Positions 1 to 11,058 of a stretch of DNA of 64,000 bases are shown in pieces; the first letter of the stretch is position 1; the number at the start of each line of letters is the position of its first letter. A program made the position numbers and the translations under genes. This DNA is from Bin95 sp965220855. GTDB lineage: Bacteria > Pseudomonadota > Alphaproteobacteria > Bin95. The notes beneath the pieces were generated by a model that had not been told where the DNA came from, ran no database searches, and saw nothing but the letters and a program-made list of their open reading frames with translations. The stretch covers positions 806,001 to 870,000 of the forward strand of contig CBDCQY010000001.1 of NCBI GenBank assembly GCA_965220855.1, read 5' to 3'.

Positions 1-2
1 AC

Positions 3-218
3 GCCCGCGCGCTCGGGCTGGAGGGAGAGATCGGGCGGCTCGCGCCCGGCCATTACGCCGATATCGTCGCGCTCGACGCCCGCGCCACGCCGCTCCTGGC
101 CGAGCGCGCCGCGCTCAGCGAGACGCTGGCCGACACGCTGCTGGCGCTGATGATGCTGGGCGACGACCGCATCGTGCGCGCCACCTGGGTCGCCGGCAGG
201 CGGCTCCATCCCTCATAG
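3..218 (+). CDS. guaD: Guanine deaminase, C-terminal fragment (cut by window edge)
   Basis: The last 71 residues of an amidohydrolase-superfamily enzyme are visible. The GEIGRLAPGHYADIVALDA segment is the typical C-terminal composite-domain signature, and the ending LMMLGDDRIVRATWVAGRRL matches guanine deaminases. These enzymes hydrolyse guanine to xanthine and ammonia in purine salvage or catabolism, in the cytoplasm. The metal-binding core lies outside the window. Its stop overlaps, tail to tail, the end of the minus-strand gene that follows. Another amidohydrolase such as a chlorohydrolase is possible but fits the LGDDR ending less well. Confidence 0.75.
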   Translation, partial: ARALGLEGEIGRLAPGHYADIVALDARATPLLAERAALSETLADTLLALMMLGDDRIVRATWVAGRRLHPS

Positions 219-869
219 GTCCGGCCCGTCGCCGCTGAGCGCGCGCGCGAGCGCCGGCGCGTCCAGCCGGCGGCGCAGCTGGTCGCGCACATCGCGCCAG
301 CGGAAGCGGATCGAGTTGGTCACGATCTCGCGGTCGAGCGCCTTGTATTCGTCGATCACCGGGGCGAAGCGGATCAGGTCGGCCTCGCTGCCGGCGAAGG
401 CGCGCCGGCCCTCCGCCGCCCAGGCCCAGTCCATCGCCGCGATGCGCCGGTCGAAGCGCGCGACCGCCTCCTCCGCGTCGGGCGCGTCGGCCTCGACCCC
501 GGCGAGGCCCCGCTCCAGCGCCCGGCGGAAGCAGCGCCGCGCCAGCGCCGCCGCGCCGCCCGGCGGCAGGGCGCCGTCGCGCTCCGCCAGCGCTGCGGCG
601 AACACGGCCAGATCGGCGATGCAGGAGACAAAGAGTCGCGCCGCCGCCAGCCGGATCGACTGCGAGAACAGGTCGTCCTCGAAATAGCGACGATAGCTGG
701 TGCCCATGCGCGCCTTCAGATAGCCGTAGAGGGCCGTCTGGGCCACATAGGAGGCTCGCGTCTGCACGAATTCCGCGAGCGCGTCCGGCGTGTCCAGCGG
801 GCTGCGGTCGAAGCGCAGGCCGAAGCGGCCAAGCAGCGCCTGGAGGCGAAAAGCGCGTTTATGAAGCAT
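213..869 (-). CDS. Conserved alphaproteobacterial protein of unknown function, 218 aa
   Basis: I do not recognise a named family. The protein is soluble and probably mostly helical, with no signal peptide or membrane segment. It is rich in Arg, Ala and acidic residues, with a central aromatic stretch (YGYLKARMGTSYRRYFEDD, about residues 48-66) and a C-terminal segment DREIVTNSIRFRWRDVRDQLRRRLD. Its codon use matches its neighbours and the frame is open throughout, so it is probably a real gene. It converges on the guanine deaminase gene, overlapping its stop by a few bases, and diverges from the symporter operon starting at 1027. Confidence 0.7.
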   Translation of the reverse strand: MLHKRAFRLQALLGRFGLRFDRSPLDTPDALAEFVQTRASYVAQTALYGYLKARMGTSYRRYFEDDLFSQSIRLAAARLFVSCIADLAVFAAALAERDGALPPGGAAALARRCFRRALERGLAGVEADAPDAEEAVARFDRRIAAMDWAWAAEGRRAFAGSEADLIRFAPVIDEYKALDREIVTNSIRFRWRDVRDQLRRRLDAPALARALSGDGPDL

Positions 870-886
870 TCATGTGAATTTCCGGG

Positions 887-915
887 TTCAATCGCAAAAG
901 AAACGCGATTATAAG
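887..915 (+). promoter_or_regulatory. Possible sigma70 promoter for the symporter operon
   Basis: TTCAAT (887-892), a 17-base spacer and TATAAG (910-915) lie about 110 bases upstream of the small symporter subunit. The -10 is good and the -35 is weak. The stretch is visibly more AT-rich than its surroundings. This is inferred from sequence only. Confidence 0.3.
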
Positions 916-1026
916 CCAGCCTGCCGTCGTATGGCAGCCCCGAACCGGCGCCTCGCTGGCGGGGCGTCGACCAGCAGGAAAGGGATCCGCGGCGGCCCAG
1001 CCAAAAAAAACAGAGGGGAGAGAAGT

Positions 1027-1290
1027 ATGCCGGAAGCAAATTCCGAATCCCGGCAAGCCCACTGGAGCAAGACGGCGAGGTTGACCTACATCATCCTCGC
1101 CCTCTGGTTCCTGTTCGGCTTCGTGGTGCCGTGGTTCGCCAAGGAACTGGACGCTGCGTCCTTCCTCGGCTTCCCGCTCGGCTACTACTTCATCGTGCAA
1201 GGCTCGCTGTTCGCCTTCGTCGTGCTGATCGTTGTCCACAACCTCTTCCAGGACAGCATCGACGAAGAGTATGGCGTGAGCGACGAGTGA
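1027..1290 (+). CDS. Small subunit of sodium/solute symporter (DUF4212 family), 87 aa
   Basis: A short protein with two hydrophobic helices (about residues 19-38 and 50-75) and a charged C-terminus ending DSIDEEYGVSDE. This is the pattern of DUF4212 proteins, the small partner encoded directly before VC_2705-type solute:sodium symporters. An in-frame upstream extension exists, but the ATG at 1027 follows a purine-rich ribosome site (GAGGGGAGAG) and gives the usual family length of about 85-90 residues. The large subunit starts 10 bases downstream, so the two are surely cotranscribed and probably form one inner-membrane transporter. Confidence 0.88.
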   Translation: MPEANSESRQAHWSKTARLTYIILALWFLFGFVVPWFAKELDAASFLGFPLGYYFIVQGSLFAFVVLIVVHNLFQDSIDEEYGVSDE

Positions 1291-1300
1291 GGAGGCGGCC

Positions 1301-3118
1301 ATGAACACATCCACGCAAGGCCCGCGTTTCGTCGATCGGCTGGGCAGAGTCTACGCCCTCTACACGCTGGGCTTCCTGGTCTTCTTCGGCCTGATGGCCA
1401 TCATCGAGCAGTTCGGCGTCGGCGCCAGGACGATCGGCGTCCTGTTCCTGCTCTTCACGCTGGCGATCTACGCCACCATCGGCTGGCTGTCGCGCACCAT
1501 GCATGTCGACGCCTATTATGTGGCCGGGCGCGAGGTGCCCGCGCTGTATAACGGCATGGCGACGGCGGCGGACTGGATGTCGGGCGCGTCCTTCGTGGCG
1601 CTCGCCGGCGGCATCTATTTCGGCGGCTATCCCTATCTGGGCTTCGTCATCGGCTGGACAGGCGGCTATGTGCTCGTCAACGCGCTCATGGCGCCCTATC
1701 TGCGCAAATTCGGCTGCTACACGGTGCCGGACTTCATCGGCACCCGCTATGGCGGCAATATGGCGCGGTTCTGCGCCGTGGTCGTCCTGGTGGTGGCGTC
1801 CTTCACCTATGTGACGGCGCAGATCAACGCCACCGGCACGATCGCCGCCCGCGCGCTCGACATCCCGTTCGAGGTCGGCGTGTGGTTCGGTCTGCTCGGC
1901 ATCCTGCTCTGCTCCATGCTGGGCGGCATGCGTGGCGTGACCTGGACGCAGGTGGCGCAGTACATCGTGCTGATCATCGCCTATCTGGTGCCGCTGATCT
2001 GGATGTCCAACAGCCAGGGCTTCGGCATCATCCCGCATTTCGGCTATGGCGAGGCGGCGCAGCGCATCCAGGAGCTGGAGGCCCAATACGGGCTGCAGCC
2101 GGCGGCCGAGGCCGTGGCGGGGCTCAAGGTGCTGACCATGGAGCATTTCAACCCGCAGACCACGCTCGACAGCTGGAAGTTCGTGACGCTGGCGCTCTGC
2201 ATGATGGCGGGCACGGCCTCGCTGCCGCATATCCTGATGCGGTACTTCACCACGCCGTCGGTGCGCCAGGCGCGCAAGTCGGTCGGCTGGTCGCTGTTCT
2301 TCATCTTCCTGCTGTATTTCTCGGCGCCGGCGCTCGCCACGCTGACGAAGCTGCAGTTGCTGGACCCCAACCTGGCCACCGCGGTGGTCGGCAAGGCGGT
2401 CGAGGAGGTGACCAGCCTCGAATGGGTGAAGAACTGGGCGCATGTCGGCATGCTCTCGGTGGTCGATCAGAACGGCGACGGAATCGTGCAGCTGAACGAG
2501 TTCTTCATGCGGCCCGATATCGTCGTGCTGGCGACGCCGGAAATCGCCGGCCTGCCCTATGTGATCTCCGGCCTGGTCGCCGCGGGCGGCATGGCGGCCG
2601 CCATGTCCACCGCCGACGGCCTGCTGCTGGCGATCGCCAATGCGCTGAGCCACGATCTTTACTACAAGATCATCGACCCGCAGGCGGACACCAGACGCCG
2701 GCTGATCGTCGCGCGGGTGCTGCTGGTCGGCATCGGCGCGCTGGCGGCCCTTGTGGCGTCGCTCGAGCTCACCGGCATTCTGGGCGCGGTCGCCTGGGCG
2801 TTCTGCTTCGCCTGTTCGGGGCTGTTCTTCCCGCTGGTGCTCGGCATCTGGTGGAAACGGGCCAATCGCGAGGGGGCGATCACCGGCATGATCGCCGGCT
2901 TCCTCGCCGGCTCGATCTACCTCTACTATGTCTATAACGGCGGCGAGGCGCTGTGGTCGATCGACCATCTTCGCTTCGGCATGATCGGCATGCCGGTCTC
3001 GCTGGTGGTCATGGTGGTGGTGTCGCTGATGACGCCGGAGCCGGATGCGGAAACGCAGGCCATGGTCGATGAGACCCGTATTCCCACGGGCAAGACGATC
3101 CTGGCCGAGACGCATTGA
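1301..3118 (+). CDS. Sodium:solute symporter, VC_2705 subfamily large subunit, 605 aa
   Basis: A member of the SSS family, related to acetate/proline symporters, with many membrane helices. Family landmarks include YYVAGREVPALYNGMATAADWMSGASF (about residues 72-98), the helix around GGMRGVTWTQVAQY (208-221) and PEIAGLPYVISGLVAAGGMAAAMSTADGLLL (about 413-443). It probably imports a small organic acid such as acetate with Na+, but the substrate cannot be read from sequence. Residues 389-400 form a canonical EF-hand calcium-loop pattern (DQNGDGIVQLNE) in a polar loop before the ATPEIAGLPY helix. It follows the DUF4212 subunit and ends before a strong hairpin at 3145. Confidence 0.9.
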   Translation: MNTSTQGPRFVDRLGRVYALYTLGFLVFFGLMAIIEQFGVGARTIGVLFLLFTLAIYATIGWLSRTMHVDAYYVAGREVPALYNGMATAADWMSGASFVALAGGIYFGGYPYLGFVIGWTGGYVLVNALMAPYLRKFGCYTVPDFIGTRYGGNMARFCAVVVLVVASFTYVTAQINATGTIAARALDIPFEVGVWFGLLGILLCSMLGGMRGVTWTQVAQYIVLIIAYLVPLIWMSNSQGFGIIPHFGYGEAAQRIQELEAQYGLQPAAEAVAGLKVLTMEHFNPQTTLDSWKFVTLALCMMAGTASLPHILMRYFTTPSVRQARKSVGWSLFFIFLLYFSAPALATLTKLQLLDPNLATAVVGKAVEEVTSLEWVKNWAHVGMLSVVDQNGDGIVQLNEFFMRPDIVVLATPEIAGLPYVISGLVAAGGMAAAMSTADGLLLAIANALSHDLYYKIIDPQADTRRRLIVARVLLVGIGALAALVASLELTGILGAVAWAFCFACSGLFFPLVLGIWWKRANREGAITGMIAGFLAGSIYLYYVYNGGEALWSIDHLRFGMIGMPVSLVVMVVVSLMTPEPDAETQAMVDETRIPTGKTILAETH

Positions 3119-3144
3119 CCGCAGACCGGTCCGTCGGCGAACAT

Positions 3145-3170
3145 GGAGGCGGGGCTTCGGCCCCGCCTCC
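3145..3170 (+). terminator. Perfect GC-rich hairpin with UUCG loop after the symporter operon
   Basis: GGAGGCGGGGC (3145-3155), loop TTCG (3156-3159) and GCCCCGCCTCC (3160-3170) make an 11-bp perfect stem closed by a stable UUCG tetraloop, 27 bases after the symporter stop. No T-tract follows, so it may be a weak intrinsic terminator or an mRNA 3'-end stabiliser. Confidence 0.55.
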
Positions 3171-3201
3171 TGACGTCGGCGCGTAACGGGACCCGGGTTT
3201 C

Positions 3202-3561
3202 ATGGACAGCCTTGCGCATGTGCTGCCCTGGTGGGTGGTGCTTCTGGACTATGTGCTGGGCGTGGCGATGTGGACGCTGATCGGCCGCGCCGCCATGAAC
3301 CTCTTTCTGCCGGTCACCTCGGACTTCTTCTTCATGAAGGCTTTCGTGCGGCTGACCGACCCCATCCTGCGCGTCTTCCGCCCGGTGACCCCGGGCTTTC
3401 TGATCGACCCGATGGTGCCGCTGTTCGTCGCCTGGTTCTTCTTCCTGTTCCGCTTCTATGTCATGCCCTGGCTGCTCGGCTATTCCGTGCTCGGAATGCT
3501 GTCCTTCCCGCTGGAAGGCGAGGTGGCGGCCATGCTCTACGACCTGTTCGGCGGCGGCTGA
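3202..3561 (+). CDS. YggT-like small integral membrane protein, 119 aa
   Basis: A hydrophobic protein with about three membrane helices (residues 9-35, 66-85 and 88-103). The central segment FFMKAFVRLTDPILRVFRPVTPGFLIDPMVP resembles the conserved YggT core, in which a helix is followed by a PxL/DPILRxxR amphipathic stretch. YggT proteins have been linked to osmotic tolerance and to membrane or division functions, but the molecular role is not settled. It sits between the symporter hairpin and the thiolase operon and could be transcribed alone. Upstream there is only a weak ribosome site. Confidence 0.7.
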   Translation: MDSLAHVLPWWVVLLDYVLGVAMWTLIGRAAMNLFLPVTSDFFFMKAFVRLTDPILRVFRPVTPGFLIDPMVPLFVAWFFFLFRFYVMPWLLGYSVLGMLSFPLEGEVAAMLYDLFGGG

Positions 3562-3639
3562 CCCCTTCGCGAAAACGGGCTGGACAGGCGCGAAAACCCG
3601 CCTATGATGAATGCTGCACTGCAACATGAGGAGAGAGCC

Positions 3640-4827
3640 ATGAGTGCGGATCCGGTTGTCATCGTCGGCATGGCGCGCACGCCGATGGGGAGTTTTCAGG
3701 GTGTGCTGAAGGACGCCTCGGGGCCGGAGCTCGGCACTCGGGCGATTGCCGGCGCGCTGGAGCGCGCGGGCGTCGCGGCGGAGGATGTGGACGAGGTGAT
3801 CCTCGGCTGCGTGCTGCCGCACGGCCAGGGCCAGGGACCGGCCCGCCAGGCCGCCATCCATGCCGGTATCCCCGACTCCGCCGGCGCCACCACCATCAAC
3901 AAGCTCTGCGGCTCGGGCATGAAAGCCACCATGCTGAGCCACGACCTGCTGCTCGCCGGAACCAACGATGTGATGGTCGCGGGCGGCTTCGAGAGCATGA
4001 CCAACGCGCCCTATCTGCTGGAGAAGGCGCGCGGCGGGATGCGCATGGGCCATGGCGCGGTCAAGGACTCCATGTTCCTCGACGGGCTGGAGGACGCATA
4101 TGAGCCGGGCTCGCTGATGGGCCATTTCGCCGAGAACACGGCGCGCCACTTCCAGTTCACCCGCGAGGAGCAGGACGAGTTCGCGATCCGCTCGCTGGGG
4201 CGCGCGCGCACCGCCAACGAGGACGGGACCTTCGCGGGCGAGATGGTGCCGATGACGGTGACGAACCGGCGCGGCGAGACCGTGGTCGAGCGCGACGAGC
4301 AGCCCTTCACCGCCGATATCGCCAAGATCCCGGGCCTGCGCCCGGCCTTCCGCAAGGACGGCTCGGTGACGCCGGCCAATTCCAGCTCGATCTCCGACGG
4401 CGCGGCCGCGCTGGTGCTGATGCGCCGCTCCGAGGCCGAGCGCCGGGGGCTGACCCCGCTCGCCACCATCCTGGCGCACACGACGCACAGCCAGGAGCCG
4501 CGCTGGTTCACCACCGCGCCGGTCGGCGCGATGCGCAAGCTCTATGAGAAGACCGGCTGGAGCGCCGACGAGGTCGAGCTCTACGAGATCAACGAGGCCT
4601 TCGCGGTGGTCCCGATGGCGGCGATGCGCGAGTTCGGCCTGCCGGCGGACAAGGTGAATGTGCATGGCGGGGCCTGCGCGCTCGGCCACCCGGTGGGCGC
4701 CTCCGGGGCGCGCATCGTGGCGACGCTCATCAACGCCATGGAGAAGCAGGGCGCGCGGAAGGGCGTGGCGGCGATCTGCATCGGCGGCGGCGAGGCGACC
4801 GCGATGGCGATCGAGCGCGCGGCGTGA
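3640..4827 (+). CDS. Acetyl-CoA C-acyltransferase (thiolase), 395 aa
   Basis: A complete thiolase. The nucleophilic cysteine is Cys90 in INKLCGSGMKA. The substrate-site NEAFAVVPMAA motif lies near residue 318 and the histidine motif GGACALGHPVGASGAR near residue 340. The second cysteine is in AICIGGGEATAM near the C-terminus. It condenses or cleaves acyl-CoA in the cytoplasm (beta-oxidation, or acetoacetyl-CoA formation for polyhydroxybutyrate). The ATG at 3640 is preferred over an upstream in-frame ATG at 3604 because GAGGAGAG lies just before it. The stop overlaps the GTG of the next gene by four bases. Family assignment is secure; acetoacetyl-CoA versus longer-chain preference is not. Confidence 0.93.
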   Translation: MSADPVVIVGMARTPMGSFQGVLKDASGPELGTRAIAGALERAGVAAEDVDEVILGCVLPHGQGQGPARQAAIHAGIPDSAGATTINKLCGSGMKATMLSHDLLLAGTNDVMVAGGFESMTNAPYLLEKARGGMRMGHGAVKDSMFLDGLEDAYEPGSLMGHFAENTARHFQFTREEQDEFAIRSLGRARTANEDGTFAGEMVPMTVTNRRGETVVERDEQPFTADIAKIPGLRPAFRKDGSVTPANSSSISDGAAALVLMRRSEAERRGLTPLATILAHTTHSQEPRWFTTAPVGAMRKLYEKTGWSADEVELYEINEAFAVVPMAAMREFGLPADKVNVHGGACALGHPVGASGARIVATLINAMEKQGARKGVAAICIGGGEATAMAIERAA

Positions 4828-5213
4828 CCCGCCGGCTGATCTCCTCCGGCGGCCGCTACGAAGCCGCCGCCGGCTATTCCCGCGCCGTGGCCCAGGACGG
4901 CTGGGTGCATGTGGCGGGCACGACGGGCGTCGATCCGGCGACCGGGACGCTCCCGGAGTCGGCCGCCGAGCAGGCGCGGGTTGCGTTCGGCATCATCGAG
5001 ACGGCGCTGGCGGAAGCCGGCGCCAGCCTCGCCGATGTGGTGCGCGCCACCTACTATCTGACCGACGCGGCCGACTTCCCGGCGCTCATCCCGGTCTTCG
5101 GCGAGGCGTTCGGCGAGATCCGCCCGGCATCGACCGCCGTGGTCGTGGCCGGGCTGGTCGATCCGGCGATGAAGATCGAGATCGAGGTGACGGCGCAATG
5201 CCAACCGCGCTGA
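4824..5213 (+). CDS. RidA/YjgF-family protein, 129 aa
   Basis: A full-length RidA-fold protein. The GY/AV..G..VHVAGTTGVDPATG segment (about residues 17-40), VVRATYYLTDAADF (about 71-84) and the C-terminal PASTAVVVAGLVDPAMKIEIEVTA are family signatures. Classic RidA deaminates reactive enamines and imines using an arginine at the equivalent of PARS; here that position reads PAST, so this is probably a non-archetypal Rid subgroup without that activity. It starts at GTG 4824 inside the thiolase stop (GTGA overlap) and overlaps the following SDR gene by 16 bases, so it is translationally coupled on both sides. Confidence 0.88.
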   Translation: MTRRLISSGGRYEAAAGYSRAVAQDGWVHVAGTTGVDPATGTLPESAAEQARVAFGIIETALAEAGASLADVVRATYYLTDAADFPALIPVFGEAFGEIRPASTAVVVAGLVDPAMKIEIEVTAQCQPR

Positions 5214-5869
5214 TCACCGGCGCGGCGCGCGGCATCGGCCGGGCGCTCGCCGCGAGCTATCTGGCCGATGGCTGGCGGGTGCTGGCGGTCTGCCGCGACC
5301 CGGCGGCGCTCGCCGGCCTGGACGGCATTGCGGAGGCCGCGCCGCTCGATGTCACCGACGACGCCGGCGTCGCCGCGCTCGCCCGGCGCTGGCGGGAGGA
5401 GCGCATCGACCTGCTATGGAACAATGCCGGCGTCGCCTCGCACGGAACTGGCAGCCTCGCCGAGCCGCTCGACACGGAGGACTGGGCGCGGTGCCTGCGC
5501 ATCAACACGGTCGCGCCGATGGTGGTGGCGGCCGCCTTCGCGCCGCATGTGGCGGCGAGCGAGCGGCAGACGGTCGCCTTCGTCTCCAGCCAGCTCGGCT
5601 CCATCGCCCGCGCCTCGGGCGGGCGCTACGGCTACAACACGTCGAAAGCGGCGCTCAACATGGCGGCGCGGTCGATGGCGCTCGACTTCCGGGGCCGCAT
5701 CCGGGTCGCGATCCTGCATCCGGGCCATGTGTCGTCGGACATGGGCGGCCGGGCCGCGCCGGTGACGCCGGAGGAAAGCGCCGCCGGCATGCGCCGCGTC
5801 GCCGACCGCCTGCCCGACGAGCAGTCCGGCGCCTTCCTCGACTGGCAAGGCCGCCCGCTGCCCTGGTGA
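5198..5869 (+). CDS. SDR-family short-chain dehydrogenase/reductase, 223 aa
   Basis: A classical-type SDR. The NAD(P)-binding glycine motif TGAARGIG is at residues 7-14, the structural NNAG motif appears as WNNAGVA near residue 72, and the catalytic Ser plus YxxxK pair appears as SSQLGS and YGYNTSKAAL (about 128-152). The HPGHVSSDMGG segment follows, as in the C-factor/sniffer-like subgroup that includes short bacterial SDRs of about 225 residues. The substrate is unknown. It is third in the thiolase-RidA-SDR operon, suggesting a shared role in acyl or ketoacid metabolism. The ATG at 5198 gives the Rossmann motif at the expected distance from the N-terminus. Confidence 0.9.
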   Translation: MPTALITGAARGIGRALAASYLADGWRVLAVCRDPAALAGLDGIAEAAPLDVTDDAGVAALARRWREERIDLLWNNAGVASHGTGSLAEPLDTEDWARCLRINTVAPMVVAAAFAPHVAASERQTVAFVSSQLGSIARASGGRYGYNTSKAALNMAARSMALDFRGRIRVAILHPGHVSSDMGGRAAPVTPEESAAGMRRVADRLPDEQSGAFLDWQGRPLPW

Positions 5870-5888
5870 GCGCGGGCGGGCCGCCCGC

Positions 5889-6362
5889 TCACGCGTAGTC
5901 GATCTTCAGGATTTCGTAATAGCGGGCGCCGCCGGGGGCCATGACTTCCACCTGGTCGCCGACCGACTTGCCGATCATGGCGCGCGCCAGCGGCGAGGCG
6001 ACCGAGAGGCGGCCCTGGGCCACATCGCTCTCGTCCTGGCCGACGATGCGGTAGCTGGCCTCCTCCTCGCTGTCCTCATCGACCACCGTCACCCGGGCGC
6101 TGAACATCACCTTGTCGCCCGAGACCTGGGCCGGGTCGATCACCTCGGCGCGCGCGATCTTGTCCTCCAGCTCCGCCATGCGGCCCTCGATGAAGGACTG
6201 GCGCTCGCGCGCGGCGTGATATTCGGCGTTCTCGGAGAGGTCGCCATGCTCGCGCGCCTGGGCGATGGCGCGCACCACGGCCGGGCGCTCCTCGGTGCGC
6301 AGGCGGCGCAGCTCTTCCTCCATGCGGCGAAAGCCGTCCGGCGTCATCGGCACCTTTTCCAT
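5889..6362 (-). CDS. greA: Transcription elongation factor GreA, 157 aa
   Basis: GreA binds the RNA polymerase secondary channel and stimulates cleavage of backtracked transcripts. The N-terminal coiled coil carries MTPDGFRRMEEELRRLRTEERP and the hallmark HGDLSENAEYHAARERQ with acidic tip residues. The C-terminal FKBP-like domain has ASPLARAMIGKSVGDQVEV. The ORF extends upstream, but ATG 6362 (MEKVPMT) gives the standard 157-158 residues. It lies 28 bases downstream of carB on the same strand, completing the carA-carB-greA order seen in many alphaproteobacteria. Confidence 0.96.
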   Translation of the reverse strand: MEKVPMTPDGFRRMEEELRRLRTEERPAVVRAIAQAREHGDLSENAEYHAARERQSFIEGRMAELEDKIARAEVIDPAQVSGDKVMFSARVTVVDEDSEEEASYRIVGQDESDVAQGRLSVASPLARAMIGKSVGDQVEVMAPGGARYYEILKIDYA

Positions 6363-6390
6363 CCGGGCCAACCCCCTGCGCGCGCATCGC

Positions 6391-9634
<3,244 letters not shown>

Positions 9635-9648
<14 letters not shown>

Positions 9649-10798
9649 GGGCGTCGATCAGGTCGGTGAAACGGCGAAAGAGATAGTGCGCGTCCTGCGG
9701 GCCGGGCGAGGCCTCGGGGTGATATTGCACCGAGAAGATCGGCCGGCCCTCGACGCGCAGCCCCTCGACCGAGCCGTCGAACAGCGAGCGGTGCGTCTCC
9801 ACCACGCCCGGCGGCAGGCTCTCGCGCAGCACGGCGAAGCCGTGATTCTGGCTGGTGATCTCCACCTTGCCGGTTTCCAGGTCCTTGACGGGATGGTTGG
9901 CGCCGCGATGGCCGATCGCCATCTTGGCGGTCCGCGCGCCGAGCGCGAGCGCCAGGATCTGGTGCCCGAGGCAGATGCCGAAAATGGGCTTGCCGCTCTC
10001 GACCAGCGCGCGCACGGTCGGCGTGGCGTAGGCCCCGGTGGCGGCCGGATCGCCCGGCCCGTTGGCGAGGAAGACGCCGTCGGGCTCGAGCGCCAGCACC
10101 GTCTCGGCGTCGGCCGTCGCGGGCGCCACGGTCACCGCGGAGCCGAGATCGGCCAGGCAGCGCAGGATGTTGTGCTTCACGCCATAGTCGATGGCGACCA
10201 CATGGCGGCGCGGCCGCGCGAGCCGCCCATAGCCGCCCTCCGGCGTCCAGCGCGTCCGGTCCCAGCGATAGATCTGCCGGCAGGAGACCTCGCCGGCGAG
10301 GTCCATGCCCTCCAGGCCCGGCCAGGCGGCGGCGCGGGCGCGCGCGGCGGCGATGTCGATCGCGCGCCGGCCGGCGTTCACCACGACGCCGCTCGGCGCG
10401 CCGCCGTCGCGGATGCGCCGGGTGAGCGCGCGCGTATCGACCCCGGCCACGCCGACCAGCCCCTTGGCCGCGAGCCAGTCGTCGAGCCGCGAGAGCGCGC
10501 GATAGTTGGAGGGCGAGGTCGGGTCCATGCGCAGCACCACGCCGCGCGCGGCCGGGGCCAGCGCCTCCATGTCCTCGTCATTGGCGCCGACATTGCCGAC
10601 ATGCGGGAAGGCGAAGGTAATGATCTGGCCGGCATAGGAGGGGTCGGTGACGATTTCCTGATAGCCGGTGGGCGAGGTGTTGAAGCAGACTTCGCCCACG
10701 GCCTCGCCACGCGCGCCGACGCCGCGCCCCCAGAACACCGCGCCGTCGGCCAGCACCAGGGCGGCCGTGGCGGCCGCCGGTCTCGAAGCCTCGCTCAT
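9635..10798 (-). CDS. carA: Carbamoyl-phosphate synthase small (glutaminase) subunit, 387 aa
   Basis: The glutamine amidotransferase partner of CarB. The N-terminal CPSase small-chain domain contains CFNTSPTGYQEIVTDPSYAGQI. The class I glutaminase domain has nucleophile Cys276 in FGICLGHQILALALG and the His-Glu pair in QYHPEASPGP near residue 362. It transfers ammonia to CarB through the intersubunit tunnel. It is the first gene of carAB-greA and starts at an ATG with a minus-strand consensus promoter about 110 bases upstream (10906-10934). Confidence 0.98.
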
Positions 10799-10843
10799 CG
10801 CCGGATTATCGGCCGGCTTCTGCCCGGGGGCGACCGGAGAGGC

Positions 10844-10871
10844 TTGACGGGCGCATGGGAGAGTGCATAAT
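10844..10871 (+). promoter_or_regulatory. Sigma70-like promoter for yqeY-dnaG-rpoD
   Basis: TTGACG (10844-10849), a 16-base spacer and CATAAT (10866-10871) on the plus strand. It lies about 190 bases upstream of the yqeY start and fires toward the minus-strand carAB promoter, so the two divergent operons would have overlapping 5' transcripts. Confidence 0.5.
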
Positions 10872-10900
10872 CCTTCCGGTCCGGGGCACGGTCCAGCCGG

Positions 10901-10916
10901 ACGCCTAGATAGGCGT
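10901..10916. promoter_or_regulatory. Perfect 16-bp palindrome over the carAB -10 element
   Basis: ACGCCTA (10901-10907), GA, TAGGCGT (10910-10916) is a perfect inverted repeat that contains the minus-strand -10 hexamer. The position is typical of a repressor operator, but I recognise no known binding site and the binding protein is unknown. Confidence 0.4.
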
Positions 10917-10934
10917 TCGAGCCGCCGCTGTCAA
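10906..10934 (-). promoter_or_regulatory. Consensus sigma70 promoter for carAB-greA
   Basis: Read on the minus strand: TTGACA (10934-10929), a 17-base spacer and TATCTA (10911-10906). A perfect -35 with optimal spacing about 110 bases upstream of carA makes this a strong candidate. Confidence 0.58.
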
Positions 10935-11058
10935 GGCGCAAATCCGGAGGATTAGGCGGGGAAATCAAGGCGTTGCGCCGGTTATGCGGCGTTTTGTCGT
11001 GAATTTGCCATACCGCGCGGCCGGTTTCGGCGGCGGCCTGTCAGAGCGGGAGTCATCC

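Noticed and set aside
1190..3115. 641-residue minus-strand open frame opposite the symporter
   Set aside because: His/Arg/Asp-rich shadow of the plus-strand coding frame in GC-rich DNA; no domain, and the symporter is unambiguous.
10799..11058. Riboswitch or attenuator before carA
   Set aside because: No recognisable riboswitch core or leader peptide; only promoters and one palindrome can be supported.
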